From positions 71,873,760-71,937,759 of the forward strand of contig NC_079499.1 of the NCBI RefSeq assembly GCF_030052815.1: 64,000 bases of DNA. Reading direction: 5' to 3'. Position numbers and translations under genes: made by a program. Source of the DNA: Hevea brasiliensis (lineage: Eukaryota > Streptophyta > Magnoliopsida > Malpighiales > Euphorbiaceae). Every line of letters begins with the position of its first letter. The stretch's first letter is position 1. The notes under the pieces are model-generated. The model was not told where the DNA came from, made no database searches, and was given only the letters and a program-made list of their open reading frames with translations. Of the stretch, positions 1 to 10,959 are shown piece by piece.

Positions 1-1015
1 CCACAAAGGAGCAAGAACTATCTCCAAGAAAGCTTTCAAGTAAGGATACTATTGGCTAAGTGAGGTTCAAGATGACAAGGACTTGGTTCAAAAACATAAG
101 AAATGTTATGAACATAGCAAAATCCCTCACTTCCAGCAAAAAAGCTTGTAGCCATTGGAAGTCCTTGGCCTATTTTCCAATGGAGCATTGACATACTCGG
201 ACCATTTCCAAAAGCATCAGGGTCCAGGCAATACATTATTATCGCCATTGACCAGTTCACATAATAGGTAGAGGCAGAAGCAACATAGTTTTTCAAAGCA
301 AACCAAGCAACCACCTTTATCAGGCAAAACATCTTTTATAGGTTTAGCATCCCACAGATTATTATCACAGATAATGGCACTCAATTCGCTAGTAATAAGT
401 TCAGGGAATTCTATAACATGTGGGGAAACAACCTTCAGTTTGGGTTAACTTATCATCCTTAAGCCAATGGGATGACTGAAGTAACAAACCAAACAATACT
501 CCTGGGACCAAAGAAACACCTAAATAAAGCCGAAGGAAGTTGGCCTGACCATTTACCAAATGTCTTATGGTCTTATCAAACTACTTCAAGGACAACTACA
601 AGAGAAACTCCCTTCTCACTAGCCTATGGGTTAGAAGCAATCATTCCAATTGAAGTTAGTGCTTTATCAACTAGGATAGAGCATTTAGAAGAGGCTACAC
701 AAAAAGAAGACCCATGATTCAATTTTGATCAAGCAAAAGAGCTAAGGGAATGAACTTTTGTTCAAATGGCACAATAGAGGCAAAAGATGGTAAGCATGTA
801 CAACAAGAAAGTCAAAGGCTAAGCATTCACAATCAGAGATCTAGTCATGAAAAGAGATGATGTAACCAGTGGAGGGCCAGAGGTAGGAAAACTAGGCAAT
901 AATTGGGTTAGAACTTTTGTGATCTCCAAGGTCATCCACCTAGGCTCTTATAAGTTAGCTGAAGTCAATGGCAGAATCTTGCCCTGAGCTTAGAATGTTT
1001 GTAATATTCATAAAT
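1..1015 (+). pseudogene. Tat-lineage Ty3/gypsy integrase, 3' end of pol (Tat1), broken
   Basis: This is the C-terminal part of a retrotransposon polyprotein: the integrase that joins element cDNA to host DNA. Conceptual translation in shifting frames shows the first catalytic Asp in IDILGPFP (about 190-215), the second in ITDNGTQF (about 363-387) and the Glu in NGMTEVTN (about 468-490). An open stretch of 81 codons follows at 472-717, with the WPDHLPNVLWSYQTT and TPFSLAYGLEAIIP blocks typical of Tat integrases. A degenerate C-terminal block (GKLGNNWVRTFVISKVI, then GSYKLAEVNG) continues to about 1010. Frameshifts before 472 and stops after 717 make it non-functional, and the element is cut by the window start. 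Assignment to Tat rests on these blocks plus the downstream tandem array and antisense ORF. Confidence 0.85.
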
Positions 1016-1062
1016 ATTATCAACAAAAGAGGAATTTTTCAGAACTTTATCTTATCGAAGAA

Positions 1063-1256
1063 TTAATCTAAAGGTGCATAGCCTATTCAAAATAATATTC
1101 GGCCAAGTTAAATAATTCAAAGGTGTTTAGCCCATCCACGATGGTAGTTTACCAGGCTAAATAATCTATGGGTGCTTAGCCCATCCACAATGATAGTTTG
1201 CCAGGATAAATAATCTAAGAGTGCTTAGCCTATCCACGGCAGTGGTCTACCAGGCT
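1063..1256. repeat. 49-bp tandem array downstream of the Tat1 integrase
   Basis: Three clear units begin at 1109, 1158 and 1207, exactly 49 bp apart. Each runs TAAATAATCTA, GTGCTTAGCCCATCCAC, then a TAGTTTACCAGGC-like end. A more divergent fourth unit precedes them from about 1063. Tandem arrays between integrase and the 3' LTR are a known trait of Tat elements such as Retand. Confidence 0.85.
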
Positions 1257-1754
1257 AAAATAATCTAGTCCACTGAGCAAATGGGGCTTAGCAGTAATAA
1301 TCCACTGAGCAATTGAGCAAAAAGCTCGAACAAATGAAAACATAGCATAAGGGGCCTAATTATCTTAATCAAGCAAATCACTTTGTCATTAATTGTATTG
1401 AGCCTAAAAAACTGAGCTTTCTTAAATGAATTAATTTTTCATTTACTCGGCCTTAGGGTCTGAATAGTCTTACCTAAGCAAATTATTCGATCATATTTCT
1501 CCCGCTATTCAACTCTTCATAACAAAGTCACCCAACTTTACAATTTTACATTTTTATGCCCGTTTAAAAGTGAAATTAACTAGTTATTAAGACCGAACTG
1601 CCTGTTAAGGAGCATTTCCAGTTTTATTACTTGTGAAAAATTTAAGTTAGTCAAAACTATACTAAGCTACCATACTTAGAAAAATTTCCAAGGAACTAAA
1701 GACATTTCGTTTCAAAATAGGAAAAGCTTTTTTTACATAATCAGGCAAGAAGGT
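1257..1754. other. Non-coding 3' region of Tat1
   Basis: No coding pattern on either strand. It holds short imprecise repeats of CCACTGAGCAA (about 1270-1320) and AT-rich sequence. It lies between the 49-bp array and the antisense ORF, so it is best read as Tat1 untranslated sequence. Confidence 0.5.
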
Positions 1755-3618
1755 TTACATTGCTATCACCCTCCTATTGCTTGCCAGGTATATTGTTCTC
1801 CCCTTATCCCTTGTGGCCCACCTCACATCTCCTCTCCCCCCCCCCCCTCCCCTAAGCATCTCTACCCAAGAAAAGTCTTCCTGTGGATAGTGCTTTTCAA
1901 GCTCCTCAAGTATGTCATTCTGTGCCTTGACATATATGTCAGTTATTTTCTCATCAGAGGTAGCAAGCTCGGCTTCTAGATCCGAATTCTTTTTTATCAA
2001 CTCGTCTTTCTCAGCAACATGGTTAAATTTAGTAGCCTTTAACTCAGAGTTCAAAGCATAATTTTTCTCTCGTTTAACATGAAAATCACCTAAGATAGAC
2101 CTAAGCCTAACTGTAGAATGAGCTAGAACTTTGCTCATCATAGACAACTTAGTAGTCAGATCACTAATATGCCCTTTCAAAGCTTGGATCTTTTCCCTTA
2201 TAAGCTGATTATAGGCGATGCTCTCCAACTATAAGCTAATTGTTCACAAAGCAAGATCTTCATCATGCTTGTGCTCGAGCCTCTCTTGGTCTAATGAAAG
2301 GGTATACTTCTTGTTGAACTAGCTAGCAAGCTTGTAATTATTCATTATTGACTGATTAGTAAGCACTTGTTCAGTTGATGGAGTGGTAGGCTAAGGAGCA
2401 AGAGTAAATGTTGGATCCATCGACTCAATAGGAATATTTAAGGGTGTTAAAGCTTGCCATTCACCACATTGAGGCAAGGTAAGTTTAGTTATTGGCTTAG
2501 TATGCTTCGTAGAAGATGCTCCATCTTCCCCCTCACTCGCACTTAAACTCTTCCTCCTCTTTTATAGAATAAGCTTCTCAATATTCTTTGCCTGGCTCGA
2601 CATGTCTATAAAACAAAATCTCAATAAGTAATTAAATTTCTAACAGTAAAGATAAGACTATTACTCCTCGATGGTGTGCTATTATAATGTTTGGCCGCCA
2701 TTGGATCCACAGTCACATGAAAATTATCCCACCAATTATACTCATACTTGATCAAGTTTCTGATCGAGATCTTCCTTTACTGGACCACATACTTAAGCTC
2801 TTTAATTGTGGCCTTCTCCTCAGCAGTAAGTTCTACCCTACCTTTTTTCTTATTTGCAAAATAGTACCAATTTGTTCGAATTCCTCCCCAATCCTCATCC
2901 ACCTTATTCTCTATAAGAAAGAACTTATCTTTACACTTCTTAAAGAATGAAGGGAGATCCATAAAGAGACCCACTTGCTTTAGGGCATGAAAATGCTAAT
3001 ACTCCTCGGTCTCCCTTATGTTAAGTTGGAAAAAACTTGTGAAGACACGAGCAGTGAGAAGTAAATTTTTCCTCCGTCATAATGGTCAGAAAATAGAGAG
3101 CATCCTCCAAGAGTTGGGATGAAGTTGAGCAATCTAAAGCTCATAAAAATGAAAATTTGCTACTTCTAATGGATCTAAGGGCAGCCTTAGCCCAACTTTC
3201 AATTGCTCATAAATTACTACTCAAATCGCACGAAGAAAAGTCCTGTCAGCATATCCATGTTTGCCCCAAGGGAGAGATAATAGTTGTTTGAACCAATGCC
3301 ATACTTTTACTTATCTTGAAAATATCCCAACCAGTCAAAACTGACCAAATGTCATTAACACCAAGTAGCACATAAGATGAAGAAACATTCGCTTGAGTTC
3401 TGGACCAGTACTAGAAACACCTTTTACAGTTGGACCCAAGTTCTCTCCACCCTCCCCAACATCACCACTCGAGGGCCTTGTTACCTTAGCAACATCATCT
3501 TTGACCCTCCTAACGTCACTAGAGATAAAAGCTAAATCCATACTAGTATCACCACTATACATGATCACTAGTGATTGGGGGTGGCACTAAACCCCCGATC
3601 CTTACTCATGTCACTCAT
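1755..3618 (-). pseudogene. Antisense ORF (aORF) of Tat1, decayed
   Basis: This decayed gene points opposite to the integrase at 1-1015 and lies between it and the presumed 3' LTR, the position of antisense ORFs known from Tat elements such as Grande and Retand. A likely start ATG lies at 3618 (MSDMSK). Open pieces are 3568-3335, 2974-2777 and 2228-1755. The middle piece has the block VGLFMDLPSFFKKCKDKFF, which matches CGLFTDLPSSLKNWKNRFF of the better copy at 20607-22460. The last piece is a heptad-rich coiled coil ending in YPQEDFSWVEML, matching YPEEDFS of that copy. The open pieces are in more than one frame, so frameshifts and stops separate them. The protein's function is unknown; the C-terminal coiled coil suggests self-association. 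Homology of the two copies is directly visible; the antisense role is inferred from context. Confidence 0.7.
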
Positions 3619-3923
3619 GTCGACAGATAAAGATGAAAAGAAGGGAAAAAAAAAAGAAGTAAATAGATTACCTGAAAGTGAACTTGGAACCATTGGAGGA
3701 GGAAGTAATTAAAAAAGGAGCAACAAAATGGATAAGATTAGTTAAAAAAAAAAAACTATATATATATACACAAACCAAGTAGGGAAATAAATGCCTAAAT
3801 TCAAAATGTGTCACCAAGAAACATACCACCAAAGATACTCACATATTTTTGAGGAAAAATTAATGAATTACTATAAAACCAAAAATACCTTTCGAAGAAA
3901 TTAAGCACCATAACTGTACCCAT
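3619..3923. other. Upstream region of the Tat1 antisense ORF
   Basis: A-rich stretches (about 3646-3656 and 3744-3754) and a TATATATATA run (about 3757-3768) lie upstream of the antisense ATG on the minus strand. The TA run could be a TATA box, but the 9-bp promoter block seen in the Tat2 copies is absent. The junction with the next LTR-like sequence is not resolved. Confidence 0.35.
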
Positions 3924-4081
3924 TGTCGCAAGGACTTTGAGGTCGCTAGAAGATTCTCACCAAAGTGGGAAAAGTGAGGAGTCGTCACTTTAATTTTGAG
4001 GAAAATTAAAGAAAACCATCTGTAAAAATAAATTAAGAACCACTTCGAAAACAAAGATTCTAGGTCCGGAGTCCACATACG

Positions 4082-4108
4082 GGTAGGGAAGGTGTTAGGC
4101 ACCCTACC
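4082..4108 (-). other. Nested hairpin with GGTGTTAGGCACC core
   Basis: GGTAGGG at 4082-4088 pairs with CCCTACC at 4102-4108, and inside it GGTG pairs with CACC around a TTAGG loop. The GGTGTTAGGCACC core is widespread in Tat/Ogre elements of plants. Pairing is directly visible; a role in the transcript leader is inference. Confidence 0.6.
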
Positions 4109-4489
4109 TTATCTCTCAACGAGGGTAAGCGAATTTAATGAGGTGTTCTTTATGAATTGAAATTGATAGTTTAGAGGGAGGAGAATGACGATGTTAATCC
4201 TTTGTATTGAACAAAAGAAATATTTAATATTTCACTATCACGGGTTGCCCAAGAACACGAGTACATGAGATGACCCTTCAGTGAATGGGCGCTGTATAAT
4301 AGGTATTTTGAGAATTAATATGAATATTAAAGTTATGATGTTTTTAGAGGAAATTTTGCTTCATAAGTATGAGAGCCTTGAAGAGGATCCTCCGTTGGGC
4401 CTCAACATAATACTCAGGGTACTTCAGAAGAACTCTCCCACCGATCCCTTATTTAGAACATATTGAGAGTTTCGTAACAAAAGTATCAG

Positions 4490-5150
4490 GATTAAAAGAG
4501 GAAGGACTCTCTCCCGCTCTGAAATATTTTATTAGAATTTTTATTGAGAATTCGAGAAAGGACTCTCTCCTAATATCTTGATATATTTTGTTAAAGTTTA
4601 AGCTGAGAAGTCGAGTAAGAACTCTCCCCCGATCTCTTAGTGTATTTAAAATTTAAGTTGAGGACTCGGGTAAGAACTCTCTCCCGATCTCTTAATATGT
4701 ATTTGCCAATTTATTTTGTTAAAAGTTTAAGCTGAGAAGTCAGGTAAAAACTCTCCCCCGATCTCTTAGTGTATTTAGAATTAAAGTTGAGAACTCGGGT
4801 AAGAACTCTCTCCCGATCTCTTAATATGTATTTGTCAATATATTTTGTTAAAATTTTAAGCTAAGAAGTCGGGTAAGAACTCTCTCCTGATCTTTTAATA
4901 TGTCTTACTAAAAGTTTAAGCTGAGAACTCGGGTAAGAACTCTCTCTTGATCTCTTAGTATATTTTAGAATTTAAGTTGAGAACTCGAGTAAGAACCCTC
5001 TCCTGATCTCTCAATATGTCTTACTAAAAGTTTAAGCTGAGAACTTGGGTAAGAACCCTCTCCCGATCTCTCAATGTATATAAGAATGGCATTTTGTTAA
5101 AATTCTAACCTAGGGATTCAGGTAAGGGTTCTAACCCGATCCCCTTCATA
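4490..5150 (-). repeat. Degenerate 55-75 bp tandem repeat (about 10 units) in the Tat2 LTR
   Basis: Each unit contains GGGTAAGAACTCTCTCCCGA, then TCTCTTAATATGT, then AAGTTTAAGCTGAGAA. Units begin near 4550, 4612, 4667, 4740, 4795, 4869, 4929, 4985, 5045 and 5118. Long and short units partly alternate, suggesting an older dimer of about 125-130 bp. Confidence 0.75.
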
Positions 5151-6070
5151 TTGGAAAGAATTACCAAAGGCACGGAGGCCCCTTTGAAAGGCTTTTCCTG
5201 GACTATGGAATTCCATAAGTAGACAGCAAACGTTGAGCCAATTTTCTTGTCGATCTTTCGCATGATTGTTTTACCTGAACTCTTTGATTTTTGATTCTGT
5301 CCCTTTCGGGTCGCTTATCCGAGGTTCAAACTTTGTCTCGATTCCCGATCCATTGTTTTGTCGTCTGGGCTCACTCCAGAGCTCGATCTCGTAACTTATT
5401 TTCTCTTTTTGACCCCTCCAACCTATTTTGACTTTTCTATAACTACTTAAGTCACACTCGTTTTCTTATTATTTTCATTTGTTTGGACTAAAAGCTATCA
5501 GGGCAGTACTTCAACCTATACTCTTCAGAGTATTTATGAGTCACCGATGACTCGAACAATCATTTTCGAGGAAAATAAAATAAAGTGACGATAAAGAGGA
5601 AATTTTCAAATGAATGAAAAGAGACAAAAATATTAATGATGAGTTAAGACAACCTATCCTAAGATTTAGCGTGATTAGATACCTTAATAAAAACTTAAGA
5701 AATCGGGCCAAGAATATTCGACAAACGACAGGTTAGACGCTTACCTATAGAAAGTTGAGACGACGAGTGAGCTGACATCGGTATCAACAAATCTTAGGGA
5801 GCTGAAGACTAAGATGGCCAAAAAACTGGAGTTAGCCCAAGGTGTTGGGGATGAAGTAAAGTGGGGTTGGGCTCGCAGGACAATGCACAGATACAAAGAA
5901 TGAGAGTCACAGGGTTTAAAGCTCTTTTGAATGAGATACTCCAGAAAACTGGTTTCAGAAGTTTCTCCAAACTTTGAGAGCTTCGAATGACAAGCAATAA
6001 GGCTATGTTGAAGTTTAGAGTTTTTCCACGATAATCACCACCTCCTCCCCTCTACCATATTGCATGCAAG

Positions 6071-6078
6071 TATTTATA
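6071..6078 (-). promoter_or_regulatory. TATA box of the Tat2 LTR
   Basis: TATAAATA on the minus strand in a CCCTATAAATACTTGCATG context. The minus-strand sequence downstream lacks long ORFs and leads to the repeat block and hairpin, as expected for R/U5. Confidence 0.5.
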
Positions 6079-7005
6079 GGGAATGGGTGCTCAAAGTGGA
6101 GGGTCAGGATCACATTAGGAGGAGACGAAAGGCCTAGATTCAAAAGGACATAATCTGATGTTTGGGAATTAAAGAGAATCAAAATTTAGGGTTGGGATTT
6201 CATTTAGAATTTCTGTCCTTTCGTCCCTTGATCCAACGTTCAAGGGGCTTGCCTTAAAAAATGGATCTAAAGGTTGGGAACAAAAAGTGTCGAATCTATC
6301 ATATACTTTTGATCAATGGTGTAGATTGAGATTTACTGGGCTATTTTAACCGTTTGGAATCTGGTGGTTAAGAGTGCGTTCTTACAAACGAGATGTGTGG
6401 TGAGGATCAGATCATGCCTACAATGCTTTAACTAACTCGAATCTGACAGTGAAGGGAGCTATTTTGTAACACCCTCCCTGTAGCAACTCCGTACATTTTA
6501 CTATTCCAGTTACCAGTGTCGGTCCGGACAGCTAGAACATCCGGAAAAATATTTAAACTAAAGTGAGGAACCATAATTAACTCAAATATTAATAAGAAAA
6601 ATTTAGTAAAAATTTTAGAAATAAAATACAACTAAGTCAAATGAGCCGGTGCCCAAGCGATGGGTAACCCAGTGGGAAGTTGCGGTTCTCGCAACTAGGA
6701 GCCCTAAACCCGAGAGAAAATTTATAAAATAATTTTTGAGACTCCAAGAAGGGTCATTGAGGTTCCTATGGCATTAGAATGCCAAGAAAATATTTAGAAA
6801 AATTTTTCAATCGGTACAGACAATTTTGACCCGTTAAGCCAAACGGAGGGCATTTTGGTCATTTTGCCTTTAGAGGCAATTTTTGGCCGACTTGTCTAGT
6901 TAAGTAAATAATTATTTTGATCTAAAATGTGAATAAATATTGTTGAAAAATTTAATTGAGAATGAGTAGAAAAGAAAGAAAAGAAAAATAAAGGAAATTA
7001 GGGAT

Positions 7006-7027
7006 AATGACATCACATGATGTCATT
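7006..7027. promoter_or_regulatory. U3 palindrome of the Tekay-type LTR (TGACATCA half-sites)
   Basis: AATGACATCA and its exact complement TGATGTCATT are separated by two bases. The same palindrome is in A1 (about 43619-43640) and a related one, with the half-sites around ATGC, is in D (about 26730-26749). TGACATCA resembles plant bZIP (TGA/CRE-like) sites; binding is inference. Confidence 0.55.
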
Positions 7028-8411
7028 TACTTGCTCCCAACCAATCAAATTTCAACAAGCTATTAAATGTTAGTAGTATGCCCTAGAGCATATCATTTAG
7101 TATGTATCTTGTACATATTTTTATTATTAAAAGGCATTTCCACTTTTCCGTTTACATAATATATTTATGTGTAATAGAAAAGGTCCATTGATATTTTGTT
7201 AGAAATATTATTCTTAAGTTGTTAAGAATATGAGTGACAATATTTCTAGCACGAAGTATCATAAATAGGTTCACAATCGAGAATACTTCATAATAAGGAC
7301 ATGACTTATCCAGAAAGATTGTATTCATGTTTGTTCCCAAGTTATTTATATGAGATACAAATAAGATGGAATGGTGAGTCTCATGCCATATAACAAACAT
7401 GATAGGCACTTATAAATGATAAGTAGGCCGAACCAATGACACTTATGACAAGCACATGGAGTTTATTCTTGTCAATGTTTTGTCATAAATCATATCAGTG
7501 CATATAATCTTTAGACCTGAGATAGCACAGTTATCTTGTATATAGGTAGTTTGAGTTTGATACTGCTTTCATACTTGTACTTTGTATGGGTATATGGGCA
7601 TGTGTTGGCTCCTACTAGTTATATATGGAGGTAGGTGTTGATCAAGATGGAATCTGTTCCTCTAAGTAAATAGAGATAAAATCATATGTTCATTTAATTG
7701 TTCTTGATGTTTCAAGTTCTGGCCAGACAGATAGATTTATTCGTAAAAGAGTTTCTGATGAGAAAATCTTTTTAATCAAGAACTGGAATTAAAAGAGAAC
7801 ATAATATTCATAGCAAATGGAGTTTGACATAAACCATGACTCCAGCTTGAGTTGGGATTTCATAACAGAGAGATTCTAGTGCATGGTAACATATGATTAT
7901 AGGTTCATTTAAGGTAAACCTTATTACTAATTGGGTGGCCATGGCATGCTATGCTAGGTGTTAACCATGGTCTATGAGGTTCATAAAATGATTTAGAGAA
8001 ATCATTTATGGTAAGAAAGAGTTCTGATGATATTAAGAGTTGATATCATGTCTCATTGCCAATTAGTGATGAGCCTAGTAAGTCACACACATACACAAGT
8101 TATCACCTAATTAAATATGATTTAATTAATTAATTAAAGAGTTTAATTGATTAATTAAATAGGTTTGGTTTGCAATTAAATTGCAAAGTCCCTAGCATGA
8201 CTTGAAACCAAATCTAGATTATTAGATGTATAATATAAGTTAAATTTATATTTAAAGTGTTTAAATATGAATTTAATTAATGAGAAATTAATTAATAGAG
8301 ATTAATTAATTAATTTATATTTGATATAAATTAATTAGAAGAAGAAAAATAATTATTTTGGGTTGAGAACTCAAAATTAAGACACAAGGGTATTTTGGTC
8401 ATTTTGCAGTG

Positions 8412-8579
8412 TGACACGTGGCACCATGAGATGGTGACACATGGCATAACACATAAGCTTGCCAAATGTTTTTTAATCATGTAAGATGATTAAAATCAAG
8501 ATTAAATATAGGTTTGACACTTGGCACAATGTGATTGGGTCACTTAAACCTAGAGCTAATCAAAGGGTGACATGTGGCA
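8412..8579 (+). promoter_or_regulatory. Four G-box/ABRE-like motifs in the copia U3
   Basis: TGACACGTGGCA (8412-8423), TGACACATGGCA (8435-8446), TGACACTTGGCA (8515-8526) and TGACATGTGGCA (8568-8579) all fit TGACAYNTGGCA closely. The first has the CACGTG core bound by plant bZIP and bHLH factors. All lie 20-190 bp upstream of the TATA-like box and recur in the 3' LTR from 15852. Confidence 0.6.
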
Positions 8580-8602
8580 AGGGTTTAATGTGTTAACCTA
8601 GC

Positions 8603-8610
8603 TATTTAAG
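8603..8610 (+). promoter_or_regulatory. TATA-like box of the copia LTR
   Basis: TATTTAAG in a GCTATTTAAGTG context, directly downstream of the G-box cluster and about 560 bp before the LTR end. Transcription start not determinable here. Confidence 0.45.
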
Positions 8611-9174
8611 TGTTGTTATGAGAAAATAAAATACAACCAGCAGCCACACTCCTTTGTCACGCCACTTTGAGGGTTTTTATCTCTTCTTCTTCATCTCTTA
8701 TCAATTCAAAGAGATTAGCCATCAATCTCTTGAATTAAGAACACTAGGAATTGTTTCTAGTGTCCTGTTTACATCTCTAATCTCTTAAAAGGCAGAACTT
8801 GAATTTCTAATTAATAGAAAAGGCTTTAGAAGCTGTTCAAGGGCTGCCATAGGTGTTCTTAGTATGGACAAGCTAGAGGGACAACATCTGGTGTCCTGAA
8901 GACGAATCTCAAAGGCGCAGACACACTGCAGTGCATCAAGAGGTTAGTGTAATCGTTCTTAATTTAATCTAGGGTTCTAAAATTAATCTGATTAATTTTA
9001 AAATCTTAAATGGCAAATACAGATCCAAAAACATATTAAAAGAGTTTTAATATGTTGTTTATCATTGAAATCAAATAGATAAAAATAAATCTTGCATGAT
9101 GCATGTGTCCCTAGGTGAAAATTTTTGAATTCAATGGTATAAACTTGTGTTTTTCACGCTTCCGTTCCTTCAAT

Positions 9175-9192
9175 TGGTATCAGAGCCAGGTT
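9175..9192 (+). other. Copia primer-binding site (initiator tRNA-Met)
   Basis: TGGTATCAGAGCCAGGTT begins two bases after the 5' LTR end; it is the usual complement to the 3' end of plant initiator tRNA-Met. Confidence 0.93.
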
Positions 9193-9439
9193 ATATTTGC
9201 CATTTAGATTGTTGATTATATGATTTAATTGTGTGTTTGATCATGAGATCAAAAGTTCATTTTTGGTTGCAAAGCAAGTTGGCGGCATACTTGAAAAAAC
9301 ACCATCAATGGTGCCCATGGTTTGGCTTCCATGGGTGGTTTAAGGTTTGGCTTTTAATTCTGCAATTGTTGTATGATCTAAGGCCTATTCTTTGACTAAT
9401 TAAAGTTTTTAATTAGTAGTTTTTATCACACAATTAAAT

Positions 9440-9790
9440 TATGATTCAAATCAGAATTTTAAAAATTGTTTGAATGTGATTCAAATCTGAATTTTAAAAA
9501 TTATTTGAATGTGATTCAAATCTGAATTTTTAAAGTTGTTTGAATCATATTTAAATTTGATTTTTTCAAATTGATTGAATAAAATTCAGATCTGATTTTT
9601 TAAAAAATGTTTGAATGTGATTCAAATCTGATTTTTTAAAAAATGTTTGAATGTGATTCAAATCTGAATTTTTAAAGTTGTTTGAATGTGATTCAAATCT
9701 GAATTTTAAAATTTGTTTGAATGAGATTCAAATCTGAATTTTTAAATTTATTTGAATCATATTCAAATCTGAATTTTTAAGTTGAATATG
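9440..9790 (+). repeat. Tandem repeats of about 32 bp in the copia leader
   Basis: About ten copies of GTTTGAATGTGATTCAAATC followed by TGAATTTTTAAA. Each copy contains ATTCAAATCTGAATTT, a partly palindromic core. Located between the primer site and gag. Confidence 0.8.
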
Positions 9791-10959
9791 AGATATTCAA
9801 TTTAATTTAAGTATGTATGTTTTATTTAATTGTTAAATAGTGATATGCATGATGGATGATCATGGACTATAAAAGACCAATGTGATTGGATTTATTTCTT
9901 TTATATTTCTTTGGGATTGTAAATTAATTAATTTATTTTAATTTATTTTGGGCATGTATTATTAAGTTTGTAATAATTTTTGGGTTGTAATTTCATTTAT
10001 TTAAGTTCTTGTAAATTCGCCTTGGTATGCCAAGGATTACTATGTAATATTGGATTACAAGAAGTTCAAGGAGGTCAAGAGCATTGGTGGGACCAGTGGG
10101 AGGAATTCAAGATCAAGTGTTGATTATGTACTCCTTCAGCAACTCTTGTAAAATGAATGAATGAAATGCACTTAGGAATGCCCTGATTCAATTCTTGGTG
10201 GCTCAGAATTGAATCCCTTAGAAAGTCCATGATCATACCATATTTACTGCTTATCCATGAATGCATGAGATGTATGGGAATGTATGCAATTATATGATAT
10301 ATGCATGCTAAATGGATAATGTGCAAAGTGAGACCTTAATAGTAAATAGAATGACCATAAAATCTTCCAAACAAATGATTAAGTTGAAAATGCTATAATT
10401 AAAGTAATTATAACATAGGCCCTCCATTGGGGCAATTATTTTAAGAAATTTTAAATAGTTGCATAAGATGCAATTTATTTAAGAGATTTTCTTAAGAATA
10501 ATTGTTAAGCATGAGATGTTGTAAATATGTAAATGGTTTAGTGGCCAATATTGGATGTACCTGAGGACATTAAAATTATTTGCATAATTACTGGCTCAAT
10601 GGGATCAACTTAACTAATGCAAGATAAGTCAATAATGGATGTACCTGAGATTTTGAGCATTAGGGGCTAGGTAAAGGATTGAACCTCACATGAGATGTGA
10701 TGGGCAAAGAGTTGCTCACTTATAGTTTATTGTAATTCCAATAATGGATGTACCTGAGGATGATCAATAGAATTATAAGAATTCAATCACCCACTAGAAA
10801 TCCATCCAACTAGGATTTCGATTTTCTACTTTGGAAGTGTAGGATTCGCTAAGTTAGTGGGAGGACCAATTTGATTAAAAGACCATAATCATTTTGGTTA
10901 ATTACATGATACATTTACTAATTAATCTGGTTATTTCTGCAATTAATTTTCTGATAATA
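9791..10959 (+). other. Copia untranslated leader
   Basis: No coding frame is supported. The string TGGATGTACCTGAG occurs three times (about 10552, 10637 and 10745), spaced about 85 and 108 bp. Long untranslated leaders occur in several copia lineages. Confidence 0.55.

Larger units (their letters stand above)
3924..6464 (-). mobile_element. LTR-like sequence of a minus-strand Tat element (Tat2), left part
   Basis: On the minus strand this has a TATA box (6071-6078), a transcribed-looking stretch, a repeat block (4490-5150) and then the GGTGTTAGGCACC hairpin (4082-4108), a sequence common near the U5 end of Tat/Ogre-type elements. That gives a minus orientation with the LTR end near 3924-3950. 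It is interrupted at 6464 by element G and resumes at 19192. The antisense gene and tandem array of a minus-oriented Tat element lie to the right, so this is most simply its 3' LTR, inserted into Tat1. I could not fix either terminus or a TSD; 3924 (a TGTCGCA start) is a guess. Confidence 0.5.
7068..9172 (+). repeat. Copia 5' LTR
   Basis: TG...CA-bounded LTR of 2105 bp, nearly identical to 14518-16613. Its middle (8100-8340) is dominated by TTAATTAA-type AT-rich sequence. U3 holds four TGACACGTGGCA-like motifs and a TATA-like box. Confidence 0.95.

Noticed and set aside
1755..2228. Coiled-coil ORF as a host cytoskeletal or kinesin-like gene
   Set aside because: Its end (YPQEDFSW) and its position match the Tat antisense ORF copy at 20607-22460, so a transposon origin is better supported.
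3910..3930. Exact left end and TSD for the Tat2 LTR
   Set aside because: TG starts at 3915 and 3924 were tried; neither preceding pentamer is found after a CA at a sensible right-hand end between 19192 and 20400.
9173..9195. tRNA gene at TGGTATCAGAGC sites
   Set aside because: These are 12-18 bp primer-binding sites next to LTR ends (9175, 35083, 41330, 46653, 57087), with no cloverleaf around them.
10894..10959. Upstream in-frame ATG giving copia gag a hydrophobic N-terminal extension
   Set aside because: The extension looks like translated leader; the gag-like start MSTKQPPPSN begins at 10960.
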